A stretch of DNA of 64,000 bases, taken from positions 1 to 64,000 of the forward strand of contig NZ_JABBGI010000002.1 of NCBI RefSeq assembly GCF_012927325.1. Reading direction: 5' to 3'. A program made the translations under genes and the position numbers. The notes under the pieces are model-generated. The model was given only the letters and a program-made list of their open reading frames with translations, did not search any database and was not told the origin of the DNA. Within the stretch, counting starts at the first letter, position 1. Each line of letters opens with the position of its first letter. This stretch comes from Chryseobacterium antibioticum (GTDB lineage Bacteria; Bacteroidota; Bacteroidia; Flavobacteriales; Weeksellaceae). Below, piece by piece: positions 55,337-63,084 of the stretch.

Positions 55337-55837
55337 TTATTTTAAAGCCTTAGCAACGATTTTACAGTCGGCGGTCTCTAGTTTTTGGCCGTCTTTATAG
55401 CTGATCTTTTTCTCATCGGCATACTTGGATTGTCCGTCTTCTTCTTTATGTTCTCCGATTCCTTCCGTTAAAATATTGTCTTTTTGAATGAAGAAAATAT
55501 CTCTTTTGCTTTTTGTACCCTCAGACTGGAATTCGTAAGTCAGTTTCAAGGTGTCTCCTGATTTAAAGCCGGTTACATCTCCTGTTGAACTGTCTTTTTC
55601 GCTGTTTTTATAGCTTAATTTTCCAGTAATGGTTCCCAGGTTATCATCAATGGATGCAAAAACACTGTCTTTTCCGGTAACGCCCATATAGCAGAATGAT
55701 TTTGGTCCCAGTGTATCTACTACAGGCTCAACTGTCGCAGTAGTGTCGGTTTCAGCCTTTGGAGCTGGTGTTTCTGTTTTTTTATTACAGTTTACAAGAA
55801 AAACCGATACTGAACCCAGTAAGATTAATTTTTTCAT
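55337..55837 (-). CDS. Lipoprotein of unknown function
   Basis: 166 aa. Start MKKLILLGSVSVFLVNC gives a lipobox and Cys17 lipid anchor; the eleven upstream codons are not used. After a Thr/Pro/Lys linker (NKKTETPAPKAETDTTATVE), a compact domain follows with SFCYMGVTGKDSVFASID near its beginning and repeated Asp/Lys/Ser-rich beta turns. A phrase of this kind is common in small Flavobacteriia lipoproteins, but no role is known. It could be co-transcribed with the 106 aa gene downstream. Confidence 0.7.
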   Translation of the reverse strand: MKKLILLGSVSVFLVNCNKKTETPAPKAETDTTATVEPVVDTLGPKSFCYMGVTGKDSVFASIDDNLGTITGKLSYKNSEKDSSTGDVTGFKSGDTLKLTYEFQSEGTKSKRDIFFIQKDNILTEGIGEHKEEDGQSKYADEKKISYKDGQKLETADCKIVAKALK

Positions 55838-56060
55838 ACCTAATGTTGTTAGATTAAATTCAAATTTCAATCTACTAAATTAGTAATAGTATTTAAATAT
55901 GAAAGAATATTATATACAAATAGGAATAATTTTCTATAAAAATAATTTGTAATTTCTTTTCAATACATAGGATTGATAATATTTTTTCAAAAGCATTTTT
56001 ACCGGGTAGGAAGAATTTAGGCACGAAAAGTGATGAATGATACCTTTATATTTTATACTT

Positions 56061-57020
56061 ATGACACGTACATTTCAACTTGCCCTTTTTGGATGGCTTA
56101 TTTTTGGATTACACTATTTTACGGCACAGACTCCGCAAAACTATATTTACACTTCATCAGGCGATCTGAAAAGCATCGAAAAAATGATTACACGGAAAGA
56201 TATTGGCGGAGTACAGATTGTATACAACTGGAGAGCATTGGAAACCTCAAAAGATGTTTACGATTTTTCAAGAATTGAAGATGATTTAAAATATCTAACC
56301 CAATTAGACAGACAATTATTCATTCAGCTTCAGGACAGGTTTTTTGAACCGGCAGCCAGATATGTTCCGGATTACATTTTAAATGAAAAAGAATATACCG
56401 GCGGGCTTGTACCTCAATACGATAATCCGGGCGAAAATAAACCTATCGGAAATGGCTGGGTAACACAGCAGTGGAATCCTGCGGTTCAAGAAAGGTATCA
56501 GAAGTTAATAGGAGAGCTGGCTAAAAAGTTTGATGGAAAAATTCAGGGAATCAATTTACCGGAAACGGCCATCGATATTGATATGAAAAGGGATAGAACA
56601 GGTTTCAGCTGTGATCGTTATTTTCAGGCTGAATTGGATAATTTAAAATTTGCTAGAAATGCTTTTAAAAAATCCTACGTTTTACAATATGTCAACTTTT
56701 TCCCTTGTGAATGGGAGAACGACCATCAATATATGTCGAGATTATTTGAATTTGCTAATAACAATAATATAGGATTAGGCGGGCCGGATATTGTTCCGAA
56801 CAAAAATGCTCAGATGAAAAATTCCTATCCGTTTTTTAAACAGTACAAAGGAAAATTGTCCCTAGTGGCCATGGCGGTACAAGAGCCGACCTTAACCTAT
56901 AAAAATCCGAAAACTAAGAAGCATTTTACCAAAGAAGAGTTTGTAGACTACGCTGAAAACTATCTTGGCGTGAATATTATTTTCTGGAGTGTAGAATCTC
57001 CCTGGTTAAAAGGATCCTAA
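56061..57020 (+). CDS. Secreted glycoside-hydrolase-like (TIM barrel) protein
   Basis: 319 aa from the ATG at 56061, which starts the signal peptide MTRTFQLALFGWLIFGLHYF; other ATGs at 56037 or 56030 are possible. The body has clan-A TIM barrel features: IGGVQIVYNWRALETSKDVYD near the start, KKFDGKIQGINLPETAIDID (glutamate at the end of a strand, a possible acid/base), and a late NIIFWSVESPW. The exact family was not recognised; a sugar hydrolase is the best inference. Confidence 0.62.
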   Translation: MTRTFQLALFGWLIFGLHYFTAQTPQNYIYTSSGDLKSIEKMITRKDIGGVQIVYNWRALETSKDVYDFSRIEDDLKYLTQLDRQLFIQLQDRFFEPAARYVPDYILNEKEYTGGLVPQYDNPGENKPIGNGWVTQQWNPAVQERYQKLIGELAKKFDGKIQGINLPETAIDIDMKRDRTGFSCDRYFQAELDNLKFARNAFKKSYVLQYVNFFPCEWENDHQYMSRLFEFANNNNIGLGGPDIVPNKNAQMKNSYPFFKQYKGKLSLVAMAVQEPTLTYKNPKTKKHFTKEEFVDYAENYLGVNIIFWSVESPWLKGS

Positions 57021-57172
57021 GGATGTTGGAAATGCGGCAGCTGATTTTTTAAACCACAAAAGTCACAAAAGTTTTTGAACACTTAAGTTTCCAGTTTTGT
57101 GTATATAAAGTACGCTAAAGTTCTTTAAAAATCTTTGATTTTTTTCTCATGAACTCTAAAACGCTAGTACTC

Positions 57173-57730
57173 TCAGACCCTCAAGCTTCCCCTAAAACCT
57201 CTCGCAGCATAATAAGAATCTGCCCCATTATGATACATAAAAACGGTATTATAACGGCGGTCACAGAAAATAGCGCCTCCTAATTCACGGATATTGGCAG
57301 GTGTTTTTACCCAGCTTGATGTTTTTAAATCAAACTTTCCCAGTTCCTGAAGCTGGCGGTACTGTTCTTCTGTTAATAATTCGATGCCCATTTCAGAAGC
57401 TTTATCAATGGCATTGCTTTCCGGTTTATTCGCTTTCCGGGCTTCCCAGGCTTGGTAGTCGTAGCAAAGGCTTCTGCGTTTCGGGCTTTCGGGGGAACAG
57501 TCGAAGAAGAGGTATTCGTCTGTTTTTTTGTCATAGTTGACTACATCGGGTTCCCCCTCCGTTTCCTCCATTTCGTTCAATGACCAGAGTTTTTCAGGGG
57601 AGGCTTCCAGTTTTAGCTGGATTTTTTCCCAATTCAGGTCTTTGTGGCGGTTCATATTTTTCTCAAAACGGTTTTTTAATACCTTTAAAAGTTCTCCGCT
57701 TTGTTCGGCTGTTAGTTTCTTTTGGCTCAT
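57173..57730 (-). CDS. DUF4256 family protein
   Basis: 185 aa soluble protein. The signature text EYLFFDCSPESPKRRSLCYD and the C-terminal RELGGAIFCDRRYNTVFMYH are typical of DUF4256. Function is unknown. It is last in the ArsR operon, 56 bases behind the DoxX gene; the gap is larger than the others but the direction and content agree. Confidence 0.88.
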   Translation of the reverse strand: MSQKKLTAEQSGELLKVLKNRFEKNMNRHKDLNWEKIQLKLEASPEKLWSLNEMEETEGEPDVVNYDKKTDEYLFFDCSPESPKRRSLCYDYQAWEARKANKPESNAIDKASEMGIELLTEEQYRQLQELGKFDLKTSSWVKTPANIRELGGAIFCDRRYNTVFMYHNGADSYYAARGFRGSLRV

Positions 57731-57786
57731 ATTAAGTTTTGTTTTGGTTGTTTTTGAATATTTCTGATGTTCCTGAGATGTCTATT

Positions 57787-58185
57787 TTAATGGTCTGTTG
57801 AAATTTTTCGGTCTGTTGGTCTGAAATACCAGGAAATACCCACTAAAATCAACAATAATAAGGCCGGAAAAGTTCGTCCGAAAGTATCTCCAATAATGAT
57901 ATGCGAAATAAAAGCGCCAGACATAACGAAGAAAAATCCGGCATAAGCCCATTCTTTCAGCAGCGGGCGTTTGGGGATCAGTACAGCGATAACGCCCAGA
58001 ATTTTCCATACTCCGATGATGGCCATCAGGTAAGCGGGATAGCCGAGGTTGATGAAATTGGCCAGTTCATCTTTATTTTTCATCAGCTGGACTATGGCTG
58101 TTGATACCATTCCCAATGCCATCCAGATCGTGAAGATCCAGTAAATGATTCTGTTTCTTTTTTGTGATTTGTTCTGTGTTTCCAT
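57787..58185 (-). CDS. DoxX family membrane protein
   Basis: 132 aa with four hydrophobic helices (about 13-33, 48-68, 78-96 and 100-120). The pattern NLGYPAYLMAIIGVWKILGV and KEWAYAGFFFVMSGAFISH matches the DoxX-like family, small membrane proteins linked to redox or quinone chemistry. Here it sits in an ArsR-SRPBCC-type operon, a common setting. Confidence 0.82.
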   Translation of the reverse strand: METQNKSQKRNRIIYWIFTIWMALGMVSTAIVQLMKNKDELANFINLGYPAYLMAIIGVWKILGVIAVLIPKRPLLKEWAYAGFFFVMSGAFISHIIIGDTFGRTFPALLLLILVGISWYFRPTDRKISTDH

Positions 58186-58202
58186 AAGTAGATTTTTTAT
58201 GG

Positions 58203-58781
58203 TTAATCGTTTAGTCCTTTTCCTGTAAGGATCTGTGGAATATATTTTTCAATTCTTGCTTCCCTGGTTTTAGACTGTTTGGCTGAAGAAAAGTGGAGCA
58301 GATAAGCTCTCTGTCTTCCGGGGGTGAGGGCTTCAAAAGCTTCTTTTAATTCAGAATTTTTATCCAGTTTATTTTGAAATTCTTCAGGCATATCAAATTC
58401 CTTTGTTTTCTTCATAGGAACTTTTATCCCTGATTTTTCTACTTCTATGGCTTCATAAACGTAGGTGGGGATTACTTTTTGAAGATAAGTGATTTCCTTA
58501 AGCACCGTAAAACGGATCTGTCGCGCTGCCTGTACATTTTCACTTTGCTGGATCAGAATATTTTCAGTGTCATTTAATAAAGCACCTTTGAAAAAGAGCA
58601 GGGCGCAGTATTCTTTAAATCCGTGGATCAGGACTATATTTCTGCCGTGATGCGTGTAGCATGGACAGCCCCATTTCAGTTCTTCTTCAAGGCCTGTGTC
58701 CAGAATAATGGTTCTTAATTTTTCAAATTCTTTCTGCCATTGATTGGCTTTATCAAAGAAAAAATCAACTTTTGGATTCAT
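58203..58781 (-). CDS. YdeI/OmpD-associated (DUF1801-like) family protein
   Basis: 192 aa. The N-terminal half has the DUF1801 features EELKWGCPCYTHHGRNIVLI and GFKEYCALLFFKGALL, and the C-terminal half has the YdeI signature FEALTPGRQRAYLLHFSSAKQ with SKTREARIEKYIPQI. Structures show an SRPBCC-unlike small alpha/beta fold; role unknown. Starts 111 bases past the SRPBCC gene, with a repeat tract in between. Confidence 0.88.
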   Translation of the reverse strand: MNPKVDFFFDKANQWQKEFEKLRTIILDTGLEEELKWGCPCYTHHGRNIVLIHGFKEYCALLFFKGALLNDTENILIQQSENVQAARQIRFTVLKEITYLQKVIPTYVYEAIEVEKSGIKVPMKKTKEFDMPEEFQNKLDKNSELKEAFEALTPGRQRAYLLHFSSAKQSKTREARIEKYIPQILTGKGLND

Positions 58782-58795
58782 GGTGGTGTGTTTGA

Positions 58796-58892
58796 GGGTT
58801 TGAGAGTAGTAGAGTATTAGTGTTTTTGAGGGTATGTCAACTTCTAACTTCCAGTATCTGGGATCTGACGTCTAATATCTGACATCTGATAT
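58796..58892. repeat. Degenerate CTGACATCTGATATCT repeats
   Basis: Imperfect units such as GGATCTGACGTCTAATATCT and CTGACATCTGATATCT fill the gap between the SRPBCC and YdeI genes, along with TAGAGTATTAGTG matching the tract near 59390. Confidence 0.65.
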
Positions 58893-59351
58893 CTATTTAA
58901 AAATCTTTTCCAGTCTGTTATGTGCCATATTAAGTCCCTGTGCGAAGGGGAGTTTCAGCATTTGGTCTCGGAAATCAACGGATTTGTAAATGGTGTGGAT
59001 GGTGATTTTACTGGTGGTATCGGTCAGTTTTTCAAATTCCAAAAAATCGATCTGAACAGGGAAAGGTGTATTTTCCATTTGAAAAGTTCTCGTAATTTTC
59101 TGTTCGGGAACAAATTCATGAATGGTTCCATTGGCCCGGAAAACAACGGCGCCCTGAGGATTGGACGTTTCAAACTGGTAGCCGCCGTGTGGATGGTTTT
59201 CCAGTTTCAGGACTTTGGTGCTCATCCATTGTTCAACAATTTCTGCTTCGGTGTAGGCTTTGAAAAGCAGTTCAACCGGAAGATCAAATTCCCTGGTGAT
59301 GAATATTTCCTGTTTGCCGTCTTCGGCGTGGATTTTTGTTTTAAATTCCAT
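58893..59351 (-). CDS. SRPBCC (AHSA1-like) family protein
   Basis: 152 aa. The strand MEFKTKIHAEDGKQEIFITREFDLP at the start, ELLFKAYTEAEIVEQWMST, and the final helix RDQMLKLPFAQGLNMAHNRLEKIF are typical of the AHSA1/SRPBCC branch seen beside ArsR regulators. A ligand is not known. It is the second gene of the ArsR operon, separated from the arsR gene by repeat DNA (59352-59490). Confidence 0.88.
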   Translation of the reverse strand: MEFKTKIHAEDGKQEIFITREFDLPVELLFKAYTEAEIVEQWMSTKVLKLENHPHGGYQFETSNPQGAVVFRANGTIHEFVPEQKITRTFQMENTPFPVQIDFLEFEKLTDTTSKITIHTIYKSVDFRDQMLKLPFAQGLNMAHNRLEKIFK

Positions 59352-59490
59352 ATTTTGAGGGTGTTTTGGGTTTGAGAGTTTGAGTGTATTAGAGTATTAG
59401 AGTATTAGAGTATTAGAGTATTAGAGTATTAGAGTTGTGAGTTCTAATTTCGCTGCAATAGTCTGAAATCTGACATCTGAAGTCTAAAAT
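59352..59490. repeat. Gap with six exact TATTAGAG tandem copies and degenerate TCTGACATCT repeats
   Basis: TATTAGAG is repeated six times without change at 59387-59434. The remaining part has GAAATCTGACATCTGAAGTC-type imperfect units. The tract sits between the ArsR and SRPBCC genes, inside the operon. Confidence 0.9.
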
Positions 59491-59814
59491 CTAATTCTCC
59501 TTCTGATAAACTTTCATAATACTTTCCAGCTTGTTGAACCGGTCGTCCCACATTTGGCGGAAGGGTTCTATAAAATCGGCTATTTCTTTCATTTTATTGG
59601 GATTAAGGTGATAGATGATTTCACGACCGTTCTGTTCAGACCTTAGCAGTTCGCATTCTGTAAGGATCTGAAGATGTTTGGAAACGGTAGGTCTGGCGGT
59701 ATCGAAATTGGAAGCGATGGCCCCGGCGGTCATGGACTGCGCGGCCACCAGCATCAGAATCGATCTTCTGGTAGGGTCTGCGATAGCCTGGAATACATCT
59801 CTTCTTAAATTCAT
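59491..59814 (-). CDS. ArsR family transcriptional regulator
   Basis: 107 aa winged helix protein. [43 protein letters not shown] is the recognised helix-turn-helix part, followed by the wing [18 protein letters not shown]. No metal-binding Cys pair is present (no CxC), so it is of the SdpR-like, non-metal kind. It represses its own operon (inferred from two palindromes directly in front of it). The head of the operon with SRPBCC, YdeI, DoxX and DUF4256. Confidence 0.92.
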   Translation of the reverse strand: MNLRRDVFQAIADPTRRSILMLVAAQSMTAGAIASNFDTARPTVSKHLQILTECELLRSEQNGREIIYHLNPNKMKEIADFIEPFRQMWDDRFNKLESIMKVYQKEN

Positions 59815-59817
59815 TGT

Positions 59818-59833
59818 GTAGTTATTTGACTAC
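59818..59833 (-). promoter_or_regulatory. ArsR operator, proximal palindrome
   Basis: GTAGTTATTTGACTAC, 16 bp near-perfect palindrome, three bases before the arsR start codon. Confidence 0.7.
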
Positions 59834-59843
59834 AAATTTAAAT

Positions 59844-59859
59844 GAAGTTATTTAACTAC
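59844..59859 (-). promoter_or_regulatory. ArsR operator, distal palindrome
   Basis: GAAGTTATTTAACTAC, a second 16 bp copy with one changed base in the arm, 26 bp centre-to-centre from the first. Confidence 0.68.
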
Positions 59860-59912
59860 GCAAGTTTTTTTTGAAAAATTTGTTTTATCAAATCTATATT
59901 CTATTATTTTAT

Positions 59913-60002
59913 CTCCCGCAGATTGTTCAGATGTTTGCGTTTGATTTTAATGGATTTGGGAGTAATTAAAATAATCTGTGTGATTCGCGTGATCTGCGGG
60001 AG
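59913..60002. repeat. Hairpin repeat with CTCCCGCAGAT arms
   Basis: CTCCCGCAGAT (59913-59923) and ATCTGCGGGAG (59992-60002) are exact inverse copies, with AATCTGTGTGATTCGCGTGA in the right half. It resembles the AGATTACAGGGATG-type gap near 34.5 kb. The bases between 59815 and 60261 hold no gene besides this repeat and the terminator below. Confidence 0.75.
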
Positions 60003-60041
60003 GTTATTTTAAAATATTTGTTTAATCAATTGGCTTATATG

Positions 60042-60057
60042 GGGTCGGCTCACGAAA
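60042..60057. repeat. Left copy of the GGGTCGGC(TC/CG)ACGAAA motif
   Basis: GGGTCGGCTCACGAAA; the partner GGGTCGGCCGACGAAA is at 61299-61314. They match at 14 of 16 positions and flank the metallo-hydrolase gene. Confidence 0.5.
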
Positions 60058-60166
60058 CGGAATATAAAGTACGTTAATGATAAAATCTATTAATTTAAAC
60101 CATATCAATAGATATCTTGTATGATTTTATTTTTCTGACTGACTGGTTCTAAAATAGGGTTACCGT

Positions 60167-60201
60167 AAAAATCCCTCTTGATTAATTTCAAGAGGGATTT
60201 T
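60167..60201 (-). terminator. Terminator of the metallo-hydrolase gene
   Basis: AAAAATCCCTCTTGA (60167-60181) pairs with TCAAGAGGGATTTT (60188-60201), with a T run on the minus strand. Confidence 0.88.
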
Positions 60202-60261
60202 ATAATTAAAACATTTAAATAGAGAAAATATTTCATTCTCAATTTGATGAATTTCTCTATG

Positions 60262-61143
60262 TTATGACTTTGCTGCCACTGCCCCGCCCCAGAGTGATCC
60301 TGGATTGGCGCGATCTCCATGTAGTTCCATCATCCGGTCAAAGAGGTCAAGTGAAGAAGAAGTTACCTTATTAAGACGCATGAAATCCTGAAAATAAGCA
60401 CGGGTTTCCTGAATGATTTGTGGATTATCTTCGAGTTCAGGGCGCTTATGGCCAGCGACTACAGTGCGAGGATTTAGCGATTCTAGTTTATCAAGAGCTG
60501 CGATCCATTGAAGCCAGGTTTCAGGGCTGCCTTCTGCCATATAAGGATGAACACCATTATAGGCGGCATCACCTGCTACTATAAGATCGATAGACGGTAT
60601 ATGCAGACCAGTTGAGAGAGCTGTGTCCGTATAACCAGTATCAACCAATACTAGTTTTTGCCCTTCCAGTTCCATGAAATCCTCATTAAGAGGCTCCGGT
60701 ACAGGAATCTGTTCAGGAAGTTGTCCGGGAAAACGGGAGGTCCAGAAATTGTTAAAGAAAACAGGATTGAGTTCACGGCGCATATGTTCTATAATATCGG
60801 GTCTTGCAACAGCTCTTGCATGAGGAAAACGCTGCTTGAGAAGGCCTATGCCGAAAAAATGATCGCCGTGACCGTGAGTTATGTAGATTGTTGTAAGGTT
60901 CTTTCCACTGGACTCAACCCATTCTACCAAAGCTTGTGAGGCTTCAGCGGTAAGGAAAGTATCAACTAACACAGCATCTCTTTCCCCATAGATAAGGGTA
61001 GATGAATTGGGTACCCAGGCTAGAGATTCATAGCCTGACGGTAATTCCCGATTGAGACCGGGGCGCTTGGTAATAAATACAGAATACTGTAAAGTTCCGT
61101 ATTCTGTAGTTTTGAAGTTTCCTTTTTGATCTTTTTTTTCCAT
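60262..61143 (-). CDS. MBL-fold metallo-hydrolase
   Basis: 293 aa. The metallo-beta-lactamase signature TIYITHGHGDHFFGIGLLK is near residues 88-106; other ligands are the Asp in VAGDAAYNGVHPY and His in VVAGHKRPELED. It could hydrolyse esters, lactones or sulfates; no decision is possible. The start MEKKDQKGNF (61143) was chosen; another ATG at 61188 is in frame. It is flanked by two near-identical 16 bp motifs, suggesting cassette-like acquisition. Confidence 0.83.
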   Translation of the reverse strand: MEKKDQKGNFKTTEYGTLQYSVFITKRPGLNRELPSGYESLAWVPNSSTLIYGERDAVLVDTFLTAEASQALVEWVESSGKNLTTIYITHGHGDHFFGIGLLKQRFPHARAVARPDIIEHMRRELNPVFFNNFWTSRFPGQLPEQIPVPEPLNEDFMELEGQKLVLVDTGYTDTALSTGLHIPSIDLIVAGDAAYNGVHPYMAEGSPETWLQWIAALDKLESLNPRTVVAGHKRPELEDNPQIIQETRAYFQDFMRLNKVTSSSLDLFDRMMELHGDRANPGSLWGGAVAAKS

Positions 61144-61298
61144 ATTCTTTATGTTTTTTGTTCCTGCAATATAATATAAATTTTCCATAAAATATATAAT
61201 TAGAGATTGATTAACAATAGGATAAGAGTCCTTATGAGAAACTTCGGGATTATTTAAAAAAAACGGAAAAACCGGGAATCTGATCATTATTCTTTAAA

Positions 61299-61314
61299 GG
61301 GTCGGCCGACGAAA
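61299..61314. repeat. Right copy of the GGGTCGGC(TC/CG)ACGAAA motif
   Basis: GGGTCGGCCGACGAAA, upstream of the metallo-hydrolase gene; its core GTCGGCCGAC is itself a perfect palindrome. Confidence 0.5.
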
Positions 61315-61321
61315 AGCAAAA

Positions 61322-61513
61322 TTAAAACTTCCCATTATTGTTTTTCCAGTTTTCTTTGGCAGGTATTTCTTCGATGGTATCCCAATGCTCCATAATTTTA
61401 CCATTTTCGATTCGGAACAAATCATAGAATGAAGTATGCTTGCCGCCCATTGTGCCTTCGCCCAGTAACATATGAACCTTGTTATATTTCATTGTAATAC
61501 CTTGCGAGGTCAT
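61322..61513 (-). pseudogene. C-terminal fragment of an NTF2-like (SnoaL) gene
   Basis: 63 codons remain. The ending EGTMGGKHTSFYDLFRIENG, then KIMEHWDTIEEIPAKENWKN, is the common C-terminus of nuclear-transport-factor-2-like proteins (normally 130-170 aa). The N-terminal part is missing, and the frame joins directly to the cut end of an EamA gene (61510), so a deletion has fused two genes. Confidence 0.72.
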
Positions 61514-62136
61514 ATGCTATCTGCCGAAAAAATGAGGAGGTAAACAGGCAACAATGCGCCAAGGCCTAAAGTTCCGGCAATCATCTGGTAAAGGTTGATG
61601 ACTTTGGTGTCAAAGTGTCTGACCAGCCGATTATTATAAATGGTATAAAGTGTCCCAAAAGCGGAAGAAATAACTCCTAAAATAATTCCCAGCTGGTAAG
61701 AAGTGTTAAAGTGAAAGATCAGGCTGATTCCTAGCAATGTGAATGTACTGAGAAGCAATTCTGAGATTTTGAATTTCTCCTTATCGATCAAAGGTTTGAA
61801 TACGGCGGTAAAGAAACTGGTCAGACAATAACAAACTACGCCAATTGAAATATTGGAGTACTTGATGCTGGCGTAGAAAAATAGCCAGTGGAATGTGATG
61901 AGCAGCCCAGCTTTCATTATACGCACTTTTTCCTGTGCAGAAATAGTGTAGGGGATTCTCAGCAGTTTTAGAATAACAAATAAAATGACAGAGGAAAATA
62001 AAAGTCTGTACCAGACCAGTAATCATTCATTGAAAGATATGAGTTTTCCGAATACGCCTGTAAAGCCAGCCAATATCACGGCCAGAGATGCAATAGCAAA
62101 TATGATTTTAAAGATTTGAATTAATATTTTTTTGGT
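61510..62136 (-). pseudogene. EamA transporter gene, interrupted by TGA and truncated
   Basis: On the minus strand the frame reads IIFAIASLAVILAGFTGVFG, KLISFNE, then TGA (62025-62023), then LLVWYRLLFSSVILFV and HWLFFYASIKYSNISIGVVC, all typical of EamA transporters, in which GlyLeuLeuValTrpTyrArg is expected at the stop. A single GGA to TGA change explains it. There is no good start codon at the front, and the C-terminal third is missing where the frame runs into the NTF2-like fragment (after LLIFSADSI). Confidence 0.78.
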
Positions 62137-62462
62137 CAGAATCTGAAGCGTTACGATCAGACCGATAAAAATTTAACGGCATGAGCATACTTCAAATGAA
62201 TTTGAAAATATTAGAATCTTGGAGGAGGCAAACAGCTCGCGTGGTTCATATCTAGAGTATTGAAATCAAAAGTAGCTGATATAGACGTCTTTTTGGGGTA
62301 TAATCTCGGAAGTTTATTTTGTCCTATAATTTATATTATGTTAAATTGTGTTTGTTGTCCGTTTTCCTTGATTTAAAATATAACATCTTTTTATAAATAA
62401 TCCCAAATTATTAGTATTTCCGATATTTGACTTTTATAAGGAGATATAAAAATCTCCCTATA
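62137..62462. other. Non-coding gap between two broken genes
   Basis: About 325 AT-rich bases with no gene. A small hairpin GGAGAT / ATCTCC (62440-62457) lies just past the terpene-synthase fragment on its downstream side. Confidence 0.4.
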
Positions 62463-62967
62463 TCACACATCGAGTCCGGTTATGTTCAGTAATATGTGGT
62501 ATACATAGTTCTCTGTTTCTTTTTGATAAATACCAAAATCAGGCAGGTCTTTTTGTATGGCATCCATTGGAATCGTGAAGACGCTCAGTTTCCTGCATAG
62601 CTTCTTGCAGGGAAATTTTATTCTGATGCATCAATACCAGAATGTGGTTACACACTTCAAACTGGCCGTCAGCCATCTCTTTTTCCAATGTATACCAATC
62701 ATTCTGAATAGACATGATTCTGCATAATAGTGTTCTCAGGCACATGATGACAGGATGTTCAATAATAATTTTCGGTAGCATAAAGTTGGTCCCGGCCTCA
62801 ATTATATCTCCATATACATACATTGCAATAGTGTATTCTCTCAGAAATTGCAGCCGCAATAAACTTGGATAGCGCCCTTCGAGACGATAAGGAGCTTCTT
62901 CCATTATGCCATAAGTTGTATAGCGGAATAAGTTTTTAGCCAGCCGTTCCATCCATTCAGAAGGCAT
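62463..62967 (-). pseudogene. Terpene synthase remnant: 5' truncated and frameshifted
   Basis: The main frame (62967-62539) reads PSEWMERLAKNLFRYTTYGI and then RIMSIQNDWYTLEKEMADGQ, which carries the class I NSE motif NDxxTxxxE. The N-terminal half with the DDxxD motif is absent; the frame begins just after a stop 5 codons upstream, 66 bases from the terminator of the small peptide gene. After ERLHD a frameshift occurs (about 62580-62570); the other frame gives MDAIQKDLPDFGIYQKETEN and YVYHILLNITGLDV, then stops at 62463. The usual C-terminal RY motif is missing. Not functional as it stands. Confidence 0.72.
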
Positions 62968-63033
62968 ATAAGTAAGGAATTAATGATAAATGAAAAAATA
63001 AAGAGAATATTAATGGAAAAACTTCCAGAGCAT

Positions 63034-63060
63034 AAAAAAACCGCTCTAAAAAGAGCGGTA
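63034..63060 (-). terminator. Terminator of the bacteriocin-like gene
   Basis: ACCGCTCT (63040-63047) pairs with AGAGCGGT (63052-63059), then T7 on the minus strand. Confidence 0.9.
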
Positions 63061-63084
63061 TACTTTTTCAATGCTTGCCGGTTC

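Noticed and set aside
59387..59434. Possible CRISPR-like array
   Set aside because: The units are 8 bp without spacers, so it is a simple tandem repeat.
59491..59814. Link between the ArsR gene and the arsenite pump at the window end
   Set aside because: The regulator has no CxC metal site, sits with SRPBCC/DoxX genes, and is 4 kb away from the pump.
60105..60320. 71-codon minus-strand frame
   Set aside because: It overlaps the end of the metallo-hydrolase gene and its terminator and resembles no protein.
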